A DNA stretch of 64,000 nt, from contig NZ_CP119573.1 in assembly GCF_029278605.1 (NCBI RefSeq), forward strand, positions 1,116,001 to 1,180,000, read 5' to 3'. Below are positions 35,019-42,548 of this stretch, one piece after another; the stretch's first letter is position 1; each line of letters starts with the position of its first letter. Origin of the DNA: Cupriavidus sp. WKF15 (lineage in GTDB: Bacteria > Pseudomonadota > Gammaproteobacteria > Burkholderiales > Burkholderiaceae). The notes below the pieces were generated by a model that worked only from the letters and a program-made list of their open reading frames with translations, was not told where the DNA came from and made no database searches. The position numbers and the translations under genes are program-made.

Positions 35019-35660
35019 TCAGGCCGTGTAGTCCGGTTGCTGCGTGGGCGCCGCCTTGGCGAAGGCGGGGTGTGCGCTGGCGTGCGCATACACCGCCAGG
35101 GCGCGCGGGTAGGCCGACAGGTCGCAGCCCATGCGCTGGGCGTTGGCGACCTGGGGCACCAGCGTGACGTCGGCGAGAGTCGGGCTGTCGCCAAAGCACC
35201 ACGGGCCCTTGCCGTGCAGCGCGAGCAGGCGTTCGACGCCGGCCATGCCTTCGTCGATCCAGTGGCGGTACCAGGCGTCCTTCTGTTCCGGCGTCACCTT
35301 CAGCACATCCTGCAGGTAGCGCAGCACGCGCAGGTTGTTGACCGGGTGGATGTCGCAGGCGATCAGGCTGGCCAGTTCCAGCACGCGCGCGCGCTGCTCC
35401 GAGTCCTGCGGCAGCAGGCGCGGTTCCGGGAAGCGCGCATCGACGTAGTCCATGATCGCGAGCGACTGTCCGAGCGTGAATTCGCCGTCCACCAGCGCGG
35501 GCACCGAGGCGGACGGGTTGATGCCCTGCACGTACTCCGCCTCGCGGTGCTGGCCGGTGCGGATGTTGACCGGCAGGGTCTCGAAGGGTAGGCCCTTGAG
35601 CGCCAGCGCAATGCGCACGCGGTAGGACGTGGAGCTGTTGAAGAAACTATAGAGCTGCAT
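35019..35660 (-). CDS. nagL: Maleylpyruvate isomerase (zeta-class GST)
   Basis: Isomerises maleylpyruvate, the gentisate ring-cleavage product, to fumarylpyruvate. The 213-aa protein has a GST fold. The zeta-class N-terminus SSTSYRVRIALALKG carries the active-site Ser/Ser motif, and the C-terminal helical domain contains DIHPVNNLRVLRYL. By sequence alone it could also be a maleylacetoacetate isomerase; the gentisate operon context decides. It is 30 bp after the hydrolase gene and 27 bp before the hydroxylase gene. Confidence 0.87.
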   Translation of the reverse strand: MQLYSFFNSSTSYRVRIALALKGLPFETLPVNIRTGQHREAEYVQGINPSASVPALVDGEFTLGQSLAIMDYVDARFPEPRLLPQDSEQRARVLELASLIACDIHPVNNLRVLRYLQDVLKVTPEQKDAWYRHWIDEGMAGVERLLALHGKGPWCFGDSPTLADVTLVPQVANAQRMGCDLSAYPRALAVYAHASAHPAFAKAAPTQQPDYTA

Positions 35661-35690
35661 GATGGCTTCGCTGCTTGCCGTATTCCGGAT

Positions 35691-36389
35691 TCAGACCACG
35701 CGGACCTTGAGTTCGCCGAGACCTTCCACGCCGGTCACCATGGTGTCGCCGGTCTTGACCGCGCCCACGCCTTCCGGGGTGCCGGTGAAGATCACGTCGC
35801 CCGGTTCCAGGCGGAAGAACTGCGACAGGTAGGCCACCGTTTCGGCCACCGACCAGATCAGGTGCGTGACATTGCTGCGCTGCTTGTCCTGGCCATTGAC
35901 GGCCAGCCAGATCGCTGCCTGCTGCGGGTGGCCGATATCGCTGGCGCGGTGGATCGGCGCGATCGGCGCGGACGCGTCGAAGGCCTTGCCGATTTCCCAC
36001 GGGCGGCCCATCTCGCGCATCTTCATCTGCAGGTCGCGGCGGGTCATGTCCAGGCCCACGGCGTAGCCCCACACGTGCTCGAGCGCCTGCTCGACCGGGA
36101 TATCGGCGCCGGCCTTGCCGATCACGGCCACCAGTTCGGCTTCGTAGTGGTAGTTCTGCGTCTGCGCCGGGTAGGGCAGCTCCAGCGTCTGGCCGTCTGC
36201 CACGGGCACGATGGCGTCGGCCGGCTTGCAGAAGAAGAACGGTGGCTCGCGGTCGGGGTCGAAGCCCATTTCGCGCGCATGGGCGGCATAGTTGCGGCCC
36301 ACGCAGTAGACGCGGCGCACGGCGAACTGGTCATCGGTGCCGGCGACGGGAATGGCGACGGTGGCGGGAGGCGTGAAGACGTAGGACAT
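35691..36389 (-). CDS. nagK: Fumarylpyruvate hydrolase (FAH family)
   Basis: Splits fumarylpyruvate into fumarate and pyruvate. The 232-aa FAH-fold protein contains the metal-binding region NYHYEAELVAVIG (near residues 78-90) with further acidic ligands, VGLDMTRRDLQ near 112-122, and the C-terminal TGTPEGVGAVKTGD loop typical of the family. It is the second gene of the gentisate operon, following the dioxygenase by 97 bp. No clear ribosome site is visible, but family length supports the ATG at 36389. Confidence 0.9.
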   Translation of the reverse strand: MSYVFTPPATVAIPVAGTDDQFAVRRVYCVGRNYAAHAREMGFDPDREPPFFFCKPADAIVPVADGQTLELPYPAQTQNYHYEAELVAVIGKAGADIPVEQALEHVWGYAVGLDMTRRDLQMKMREMGRPWEIGKAFDASAPIAPIHRASDIGHPQQAAIWLAVNGQDKQRSNVTHLIWSVAETVAYLSQFFRLEPGDVIFTGTPEGVGAVKTGDTMVTGVEGLGELKVRVV

Positions 36390-36486
36390 GGTCGGTTCGG
36401 TCAGTCAGGAGGTGTAAGGGGCCGGGGTGCCGCGCCATGCGCGCACCCGGGCATCTGGATTCGGACGAGTTGGGTTTAGAAGGGGC

Positions 36487-37533
36487 TCAGGTGCGCGCTT
36501 CGCGCAGCAGGTTCAGCGCCGACAGCACGGGGCGGTCGGAGTAGCTGAACAGCACCGCGTCTTCCATCGCGCCAAGCTGCACCGGCGCCCATGACGGCGC
36601 CACGAACACGTCGCGCGGCTCGAACTGGAACTGGGCATCGCCGATGCGCACTGTGCCGCGGCCTTCCACCACGCTGTAGACGGTGGCGTCGGTGCTGCGG
36701 TAGGTCTTGCCCTGGAAGCCGGCCGGCAGGTACTGCATGAAGGTGGCGATGGTGGGCATCGGCCAGCCGCCCGTGGCCGGGTTGACGTAGCGCAGCTTCA
36801 CGCCGTCCCACGCATCGAGTTCACCGTTGCGGTAGAGCTGGTCGAGCGCCTCGCGCGAGCGGTCGTACGGATAGCTGAAGACCGGCGAGGTCGGGTCGGT
36901 GACCTTGTGGCGCACCGGCATCATGTTCTGGCCGAAGCGCGCAAAGCTGTCGCCCTCGGCGCGCGTGACGGGTTGCTGGGACTCGGGGTAGTTCTCGGCA
37001 AAGCCGGCGTCGAACTGCTGCACCAGCGGGATGTCGAGGCCGTCCAGCCACACCACCGGCTCGCCGCTGTCCTCGAGGCTCGGGTTGCCGTGGTCGTGCC
37101 AGGTCCACGACGGCGTGATGATGAAGTCGCCCGGATGCATGGTGGTCCGCTCGCCATTGACGGCGGTCCAGGCGCCCTTGCCTTCGACGATGAAGCGCAG
37201 CGCCGACTGCGTATGGCGGTGACTCGGCGCGATCTCGCCCGGCAGGATCAGTTGCAGGCCGGCGTAGAGCGTCGACGTGATGCTCGACTTGCCCGGCAGT
37301 CCCGGGTTCTCCAGAATCAGCACGCGGCGCACCGCCTCTTCGGCGCTGATGACCTCGCCGGCCTGCATGACCAGCGGGCGCAGGGCGTCGTACTTCCAGA
37401 TAGCCGGGACGATCTGCGGGCGCGGCTGGGGCGGCACCAGGCTGTGCAGCGATTCCCACAGTGGTGTCATGTGGCAGCGGCCGATTTGCTCGTAATAGGC
37501 GGTGCGTGCGGGATCAGGCGTATGGTCGGACAT
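36487..37533 (-). CDS. nagI: Gentisate 1,2-dioxygenase
   Basis: Opens gentisate to maleylpyruvate with Fe(II) and O2. The 348-aa bicupin has its metal site in the first cupin, [16 protein letters not shown], and in [11 protein letters not shown]; the second cupin covers about 240-340. GGAGA precedes the ATG at 37533, which is preferred over an upstream in-frame ATG at 37569. It is the promoter-proximal gene of the leftward gentisate operon and is divergent from the LysR regulator at 37675. Confidence 0.93.
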   Translation of the reverse strand: MSDHTPDPARTAYYEQIGRCHMTPLWESLHSLVPPQPRPQIVPAIWKYDALRPLVMQAGEVISAEEAVRRVLILENPGLPGKSSITSTLYAGLQLILPGEIAPSHRHTQSALRFIVEGKGAWTAVNGERTTMHPGDFIITPSWTWHDHGNPSLEDSGEPVVWLDGLDIPLVQQFDAGFAENYPESQQPVTRAEGDSFARFGQNMMPVRHKVTDPTSPVFSYPYDRSREALDQLYRNGELDAWDGVKLRYVNPATGGWPMPTIATFMQYLPAGFQGKTYRSTDATVYSVVEGRGTVRIGDAQFQFEPRDVFVAPSWAPVQLGAMEDAVLFSYSDRPVLSALNLLREART

Positions 37534-37637
37534 GCTGTCTCCGTGGCTTTCTGTGGTCTCCGGCGGCATTGCCGGGCTGTTGCTTGGAGTTATACGTCGG
37601 TCGATATAAGATTTGAAATGAAGAATTACTCTTATCC

Positions 37638-37653
37638 ATACGATTAATCGTAT
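37638..37653. promoter_or_regulatory. 16-bp perfect palindrome, likely LysR-type operator
   Basis: ATACGATTAATCGTAT is fully symmetric and lies 22 bp before the LysR gene and 105 bp before the gentisate operon. AT-rich palindromes with a T-N11-A core in a divergent gap are typical primary sites of LysR-type regulators. A second, imperfect dyad (TTATACG...CGATATAA) lies about 40 bp closer to the operon and could be the activation site. Confidence 0.7.
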
Positions 37654-37674
37654 AGGTGAACCCGACGATCAGAC

Positions 37675-38616
37675 ATGGACTGGACCCAGCGACTGCGCTT
37701 GCGCAACTTGCAGATGCTTCTCAGCCTGGCCGAGACCGGCAACATGAGCCAGTCCGCGGCGCTGCTCAATACGACCCAGCCCGGGCTTTCCAAGTGGCTC
37801 AAGGACCTCGAGGACGACATCGGGCTGCCGCTGTTCGAGCGCCAGGCACGCGGGCTGCAGCCCACACCGTATGGCGAGTCGCTGATCGAGCACGCGCGCC
37901 GCATTGCCGCGCAGCTCGACACCGCGCGCGACGACCTTGCCGCCATGCGCGAAGGCGGCAGCGGGCTGGTGGTGGTCGGCACGTCGGGGGCATCGGCGGC
38001 CGACACCGTGCCGCTGGCGGTGCTGCTTCTGTTGCAGCGCATGCCGCGCGCGCAGGTGCGGGTGGTCGAAACGACCATGGACCGGCTCATGAACCAGCTT
38101 GCGCACAATGAGCTGGATATCGTGGTGGGGCGTTCCGCGCCCGAGCTGCAGGACGCGCAGACCGTTGGCGAATCGCTCTACCTCGAGCCGATCCATTTCG
38201 TCGCGCGTCCGCGCCATCCGCTGGCCACGCAGGAGGCGGTAACGTGGGACGCGCTGCACGGCTACCGCTGGGTGGTATGGCCGCGCGGCACCCCGATCCG
38301 CAATGCGCTGGAGGCCGCACTGGCCAGCGCCGGCCGGCCGTTGCCGCCGGACTGCGTGGAGTCGAACTCCACCGTGCTGAACCTCACGCTGCTCAACAAC
38401 AGCGACATGATCGGCCTGGCCTCGCACCGGACCGCGCGCCGGCTGGAAGCGATGGGCGCACTGCGCATCGTGCCGCTGCGGCTGGCCGGTTTTGGTTCGG
38501 TGTCGATGTACTGGCGGGAGGACACGATCAAGCGCTCGGCGGTCGCGGCCATGCTCGACAGCCTGCGGCGCGCGGCCGACCGGGACGTGCCGGACGCCGT
38601 CGTCTCCGCGCCTTGA
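37675..38616 (+). CDS. LysR-family regulator of the gentisate operon
   Basis: A 313-aa LysR-type regulator. The helix-turn-helix (about residues 20-40) reads GNMSQSAALLNTTQPGLSKW. The effector domain spans about 95-300. The N-terminus WTQRLRLRNLQMLLSLAETG groups it with regulators of protocatechuate and aromatic pathways. It is divergent from nagI, with a palindromic site between. It probably activates the operon in response to 3-hydroxybenzoate or gentisate. Confidence 0.9.
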   Translation: MDWTQRLRLRNLQMLLSLAETGNMSQSAALLNTTQPGLSKWLKDLEDDIGLPLFERQARGLQPTPYGESLIEHARRIAAQLDTARDDLAAMREGGSGLVVVGTSGASAADTVPLAVLLLLQRMPRAQVRVVETTMDRLMNQLAHNELDIVVGRSAPELQDAQTVGESLYLEPIHFVARPRHPLATQEAVTWDALHGYRWVVWPRGTPIRNALEAALASAGRPLPPDCVESNSTVLNLTLLNNSDMIGLASHRTARRLEAMGALRIVPLRLAGFGSVSMYWREDTIKRSAVAAMLDSLRRAADRDVPDAVVSAP

Positions 38617-38694
38617 GGGCCAGCGCTCTGGCGCCTACATTGGAGGCTCACGCCGGCGCCCCGGCGTACTGCACATCCACCATGGAGGCGAGAC

Positions 38695-39078
38695 ATGGAG
38701 TTCCTGAATTCCGGCAAGGTCCTGCCAGCAGGACTGCCATTTTCCGAAGCGGTCCGCATCGGGAATGTGCTCTACCTGTCAGGCCAGTTGGGCATCGTGC
38801 CCGGCAGCACGCGGCTCGTTCCGGGTGGCATTCGCGAAGAAGCGAAACAGGCCTTGATGAATATCCGCACCACGCTGGAGGCGCATGGCGTGACGATGCG
38901 GGATGTGGCCAAGTGCACGATCATGCTGGCGGATATTGGGGAGTGGCAGGTTTTTAATGAGGTTTATAAGGAGTTCTTCGAGGCTCCTTATCCGGTCCGG
39001 AGCGCGCTTGGCGCCAATGGACTGGCGTTGGGGGCTAGGGTGGAGGTGGAGTGTTTGGTGGTGATTGGGGGGGCGTAG
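38695..39078 (+). CDS. RidA-family enamine/imine deaminase
   Basis: A 127-aa YjgF/YER057c/UK114-fold protein. SEAVRIGNVLYLSGQLG matches the RidA N-terminal strand region, and PVRSALGANGLALGARVEVE holds the conserved arginine and C-terminal region near residues 101-120. The family hydrolyses reactive enamines from PLP enzymes or serves pathway-specific deaminations. GGAGG precedes the ATG. It is 78 bp downstream of the LysR gene on the same strand and may be co-transcribed with it. The substrate is not evident. Confidence 0.88.
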   Translation: MEFLNSGKVLPAGLPFSEAVRIGNVLYLSGQLGIVPGSTRLVPGGIREEAKQALMNIRTTLEAHGVTMRDVAKCTIMLADIGEWQVFNEVYKEFFEAPYPVRSALGANGLALGARVEVECLVVIGGA

Positions 39079-39092
39079 ATTTGGGGGTTTTT

Positions 39093-39129
39093 GTGCTTGG
39101 CGGGCGCTGCTGCAGCGCCCGCCAAGCAC
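39093..39129. repeat. 17-bp perfect hairpin, dispersed palindrome
   Basis: GTGCTTGGCGGGCGCTG and its exact complement flank a 3-nt CTG loop. No T-run follows the stem on either strand, so it is not a canonical terminator, although it sits just after the RidA gene. One arm (GCGCCCGCCAAGCAC) is shared with the repeat at 15332-15368, suggesting a dispersed element of this genome. Confidence 0.7.
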
Positions 39130-39264
39130 GCGGACCTACCCAGCCCGCCAAACGGGTCAGCGCACCGCTGGGTATGTGCCGGCCCGAATACCGGCGTCTG
39201 CACTTCGGGATTTGACTGCGGGCCACAGCGTCTAAACTGCAGCCGGATCAACCCGGAGACGTTC

Positions 39265-39591
39265 ATGACACAACAGGCCCATTACGAACTGCTGCACGCT
39301 GGCAAGGGCCACCCGGTCAAGATGTGGACCCGCGGCGTCCCGGTGGAGGAAGAGGCGCGCCGCCAGCTCGCCAATACCGCGCAGATGCCATTCATCTTCC
39401 ACCATCTGGCGGTGATGCCGGACGTCCACCTTGGCAAGGGTTCGACCATCGGCTCGGTGATCCCCACTGTTGGCGCGGTGATTCCCGCCGCGGTCGGCGT
39501 GGACATCGGCTGGTCTTCCGACATCAATCTGTTACCTCGGAACTTACCTGCTCTGCTGTGGGGGGTGTTGAGTAGCCCAAGCCTCTTTTAG
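39265..39591 (+). pseudogene. rtcB: RtcB RNA ligase, cut in the catalytic-cysteine codon
   Basis: The first 82 codons match bacterial RtcB of the E. coli type (about 400 aa), from YELLHAGKGHPVKMWTRGVP through MPDVHLGKGSTIGSVIP to PAAVGVDIG. Codon 83 should be the cysteine that binds metal and starts the GTP-dependent 3'-phosphate ligation (Cys78 in E. coli). Here TGC is replaced by TGG at 39511-39513, after which similarity stops and the frame runs 26 unrelated codons to a stop. The first 247 bases are high-GC, like the preceding chromosome; what follows is not. The rest of this gene is not found in the window. The product lacks all catalytic residues. Confidence 0.9.
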
Positions 39592-39692
39592 AGGCGAGTA
39601 GCCCTGTTTTTCGCATTATGAAAAAGTAATTCCAAAGGCGCTCACGCCCGAAGGCGCCACGACTTTTTCAGACTTGCCTTTCGAAGAGTCTG
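39571..39692 (+). other. Cluster of hairpins between the rtcB break and archease
   Basis: Hairpin 1 is GCCTCT-TTT-AGAGGC at 39581-39595, flanked by direct repeats AGTAGCCC (39571-39578, 39597-39604). Hairpin 2 has an outer stem GAAAAAGT/ACTTTTTC (39620-39627 with 39662-39669) and an inner stem GGCGC/GCGCC (39637-39641 with 39654-39658). Hairpin 3 is CAGACT/AGTCTG (39669-39674 with 39687-39692). The remaining 75 bp lead to archease. Together they could be element-end structure, a terminator for the broken gene, or a structured leader RNA. Confidence 0.5.
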
Positions 39693-39766
39693 TTGGGGTT
39701 GCCCGCGTGCCGGCTCCTAGGCGGTAACACGGTGCTACGCTTTAGTGCGAAAAGACGGAGGTTTGT

Positions 39767-40195
39767 ATGGCGCTGACACCTGCCCGCTGGGAACACTTCC
39801 GGCACGACGCAGATGTCGGCGTGCGTGGCATTGGTGCGACCGCCGAGATTGCATTTGAGCAGGTCGCAGTCGCCTTGACGGCCATCGTGGCTGAGGTCGA
39901 GCACGTGCGAGCAAACGATGCGGTGGAGATTGCCTGTCAGGCTCCAGACCTCGAATTGCTGCTAGTGGAATGGCTAAACCGCATCATCTTTGAGATGTCG
40001 GTACGACGGATGCTTTTCAGTTCGTTCCGCGTGACGCTGCAGCCTGGCGGGCTCTCCGCTGTGATAGGTGGAGAATCCATCGATATTTCTAGACACCAAC
40101 CAGCGGTGGAGCCCAAGGGAGCCACCTATACGGCGCTCAGCGTAAGACAGGATTCAGACGGTTCGTGGCTGGCGCAATGCGTCATCGATGTCTAA
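39767..40195 (+). CDS. Archease, RtcB-activating protein
   Basis: A 142-aa archease, which speeds guanylylation of RtcB and allows multiple turnovers. Visible family features are the N-terminal FRHDADVGVRGIGATAEIAF with the metal-binding aspartate, the central LLLVEWLNRIIFEM, and the C-terminal WLAQCVIDV with the second conserved aspartate. GGAGG precedes the ATG. The rtcB gene follows within 20 bp. Archease-RtcB pairs are standard in archaea and in some bacteria; the pair is coherent here and codon use is less GC-rich than in the flanking chromosome to the left. Confidence 0.92.
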   Translation: MALTPARWEHFRHDADVGVRGIGATAEIAFEQVAVALTAIVAEVEHVRANDAVEIACQAPDLELLLVEWLNRIIFEMSVRRMLFSSFRVTLQPGGLSAVIGGESIDISRHQPAVEPKGATYTALSVRQDSDGSWLAQCVIDV

Positions 40196-40215
40196 TGGCG
40201 TTGGAGGATGCGACC

Positions 40216-41652
40216 ATGGAATCGGCTAACCTGACCCGCCATGGCGAATATGAGTGGCATATATCCCCAGTGCGCGGAATGCGTGTACCCGGCGTCATTT
40301 TTGCGGACAGTCACCTCATCCACGGTATGGACGACAAGGTCTGTCAGCAGGTCTGCAACGTAGCCAAGCTGCCCGGAATCGTCGGCGCCTCGTTTGCCAT
40401 GCCAGATGCGCATTGGGGCTACGGGTTCCCAATCGGCGGTGTCGCAGCATTCGACCCCGACGAGGGCGGCGTCGTCTCGGCAGGCGGCGTTGGCTTTGAT
40501 ATTTCCTGCGGCGTAAGAACTTTGCGCACGGGGCTCGAACGTGAAGCGCTTGAAGGCGTCAAAGCCCGTCTGGCCGATGCACTATATACCGCAATTCCTG
40601 CTGGCGTCGGCAGCACCGGCGTAGTTCACCTCTCGCACGGCGACATGCATGACATGCTCATGGGAGGTGCTCGGTGGGCCGTGGCCCAAGGCTACGGAGA
40701 GGAGGACGACCTCGAGTACATCGAGGAGCGGGGCACGATGCAGAACGCCAAGCCAGGTGCGGTTTCCACTTCTGCAAAGCGCCGCCAGCAGGACGAGATG
40801 GGGACGCTCGGCTCGGGTAACCACTACCTTGAAGTTCAGGAGGTTGCCGAGATTTTCCATCCAGCCATCGCCAAAGGATTCGGGCTCGAGCCAGGGCAGA
40901 TAGTTGTGTCGATTCACTGTGGCTCGCGAGGCCTTGGGCATCAGATTGGCACCGAATTCCTTAAGGAAATGGTGATTGCCGCAAGCAGTTTCGGTATTGA
41001 ACTACCGGACCGCGAGCTTGCATGTGCGCCAATCCAATCGGAACTGGGTGAGCGCTACCTGGGCGCGATGCGTGCGGCTATTAACTGTGCCCTGGCCAAC
41101 AGGCAGATTCTTACGCATCTCACGCGGAAAGCGTTTGCCAAGGTGCTGCCGCAGGCAAAGCTCTCGCTCCTCTATGACGTATCCCACAATACCTGCAAGG
41201 TAGAAGAGCATTTCATCAATGGCCGAAAGCGGCTGCTCTATGTTCATCGCAAGGGTGCTACCCGCGCTTTTGGACCGGACCATCCGGACCTCCCGGACGC
41301 CTACAAGGACCTGGGGCAGCCCGTGCTCATTGGTGGCAGCATGGGTACTGAATCGTACGTGCTTGCTGGTGTCAGCGAGATGCCAGGCCTAGGGCAGGCG
41401 TTCAGTTCCGCATGCCATGGAGCGGGGCGACAGATGAGCCGGACCGAAGCCCGCAGACACTGGCAGGGAAGGGCCGTAGTCGACTCACTCGCCGGGCGCG
41501 GCATCCTTGTGCGCAGCCCTTCCATGCGGGGCGTGGCGGAGGAAGCGCCGGATGCGTACAAGCCGGTTGCGGATGTCGTCAACTCAGCCCAGGAAGCTCG
41601 CCTAGCATGCAAGGTGGCACGGCTGCTCCCGGTTATCTGCATAAAGGGCTGA
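40216..41652 (+). CDS. rtcB: RtcB RNA-splicing ligase, Pyrococcus-like subtype
   Basis: A 478-aa GTP- and Mn-dependent RNA ligase that joins 2',3'-cyclic phosphate (or 3'-phosphate) and 5'-OH RNA ends. From the ATG at 40216 (GGAGG before it), the metal ligands fall at Cys98 (GFDISCGV), His203 (GSGNHYLEV), His234 (SIHCGSRGLGHQIG) and His324 (DVSHNTCKVEEH), and the guanylylated histidine at His401 (SACHGAGR). The first three are at the same residue numbers as in Pyrococcus horikoshii RtcB, which supports this start and the archaeal-like subtype. It differs clearly from the E. coli-type rtcB fragment at 39265. It forms an operon with archease and looks intact. Confidence 0.95.
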   Translation: MESANLTRHGEYEWHISPVRGMRVPGVIFADSHLIHGMDDKVCQQVCNVAKLPGIVGASFAMPDAHWGYGFPIGGVAAFDPDEGGVVSAGGVGFDISCGVRTLRTGLEREALEGVKARLADALYTAIPAGVGSTGVVHLSHGDMHDMLMGGARWAVAQGYGEEDDLEYIEERGTMQNAKPGAVSTSAKRRQQDEMGTLGSGNHYLEVQEVAEIFHPAIAKGFGLEPGQIVVSIHCGSRGLGHQIGTEFLKEMVIAASSFGIELPDRELACAPIQSELGERYLGAMRAAINCALANRQILTHLTRKAFAKVLPQAKLSLLYDVSHNTCKVEEHFINGRKRLLYVHRKGATRAFGPDHPDLPDAYKDLGQPVLIGGSMGTESYVLAGVSEMPGLGQAFSSACHGAGRQMSRTEARRHWQGRAVVDSLAGRGILVRSPSMRGVAEEAPDAYKPVADVVNSAQEARLACKVARLLPVICIKG

Positions 41653-41993
41653 CTGGGCTGCCCACTACTGGTCGTCAGTCGACAAGCGAACGAGCAGCAA
41701 TAGACAGGTCGAGCGGCACTGGGCCAGAAGAGCGCGCCCTTGAAGCGGCATGCAACCACCACCCCCAGTCTTCCCGGCTGAGCCCACTTTCCGTGGTTTG
41801 ACAGCGTTATTCCTGTATCGCTACTCAGCAAAGGGAGCGAGCAACGTCCCATTCCCGCTGAAACTTGGATTCACGAATGTCACGCCGAGCGGCGTCACTT
41901 GCAAATTGCTTCGCCGGGGCATGCTTGACGCGCCTTGTGGCGGCTACTTGTTCAAGGCTATCCTGCTTTTCCACTCCTACTCAGGAGCGTGCC
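41653..41993. other. 341-bp region between RtcB and the DUF429-like gene
   Basis: No gene or known RNA is recognised. Frames open here do not resemble the missing N-terminal half of DUF429 proteins. AGGAG just before 41994 serves the next gene. The length leaves room for a separate promoter. Confidence 0.4.
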
Positions 41994-42380
41994 ATGGAGA
42001 GCACTAGCGGATTCTATGGTTGGATGTTTAGTGGCGAGACGGTCTTCCGGACCTTCGCGCCGATGTATCCTCTGCTGTCTGATAAGCGCTACGCAGGAGG
42101 GAGGGTCACCTTCGAGACGTTTCCGCACGCCATTACTTGTTCGCTTCTCGGCAAGGAAGTCGCCTCAGCCAAACTGAAGCGAGTGCAGCGGCGCAGATTG
42201 CTGGAAGATGCCGGTATCGAAACTACATCGCTTACCTCAATTGATGCAGTGGATGCTGCGCTCTGTGCGCTGACTGCGCATTTTCTGCTCCGGGAGAAAA
42301 CGCGAGCCTACGGGGACGCCTTTAGCGGACACATCTTCGTACCTGATGCCGACTCGTGGAAAATCTGCCACCGCTCTTAA
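41994..42380 (+). CDS. DUF429-like protein, short form
   Basis: A 128-aa protein resembling the C-terminal half of DUF429 (predicted RNase H-fold) proteins: FETFPHAITCSLLG, KRVQRRRLLEDAGI, SIDAVDAALCALTAHFL and GHIFVP. Full-length members are usually 220-260 aa, so the first strands with part of the acidic centre are missing. Nevertheless CAGGAG stands 6 nt before the ATG and the frame is clean, so it may be expressed. It follows archease-RtcB on the same strand. If nuclease-like, it might process RNA ends, but no activity is known for this fragment. Confidence 0.6.
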   Translation: MESTSGFYGWMFSGETVFRTFAPMYPLLSDKRYAGGRVTFETFPHAITCSLLGKEVASAKLKRVQRRRLLEDAGIETTSLTSIDAVDAALCALTAHFLLREKTRAYGDAFSGHIFVPDADSWKICHRS

Positions 42381-42548
42381 GCCATTGCTCCCTTCAACTA
42401 CCGGCCTCCCTTGCGTCCCTTCGCTGGCGCCAAGCCGAGCCCGTCGAGCACCCGATAGAATGCCGAGGGCGACCAACTGACCCGTACTTTTTGCACCGCT
42501 CTCGAGCGCTAACTTGTAAGCCGTGGTCACTTCCGCGTGTTCATAATC

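Noticed and set aside
39093..39129. Transcription terminator for the RidA gene.
   Set aside because: The stem is strong but no T-run follows it on either strand; kept as a palindromic repeat instead.
39480..39600. A tRNA or tmRNA gene as attachment site at the composition break.
   Set aside because: No cloverleaf or CCA end is seen; the break is within the protein-coding rtcB sequence.
41750..42007. An 85-codon frame between RtcB and the DUF429-like gene, as a possible N-terminal half of DUF429.
   Set aside because: Its composition is not protein-like, it does not match DUF429 N-terminal motifs, and it is in another frame.
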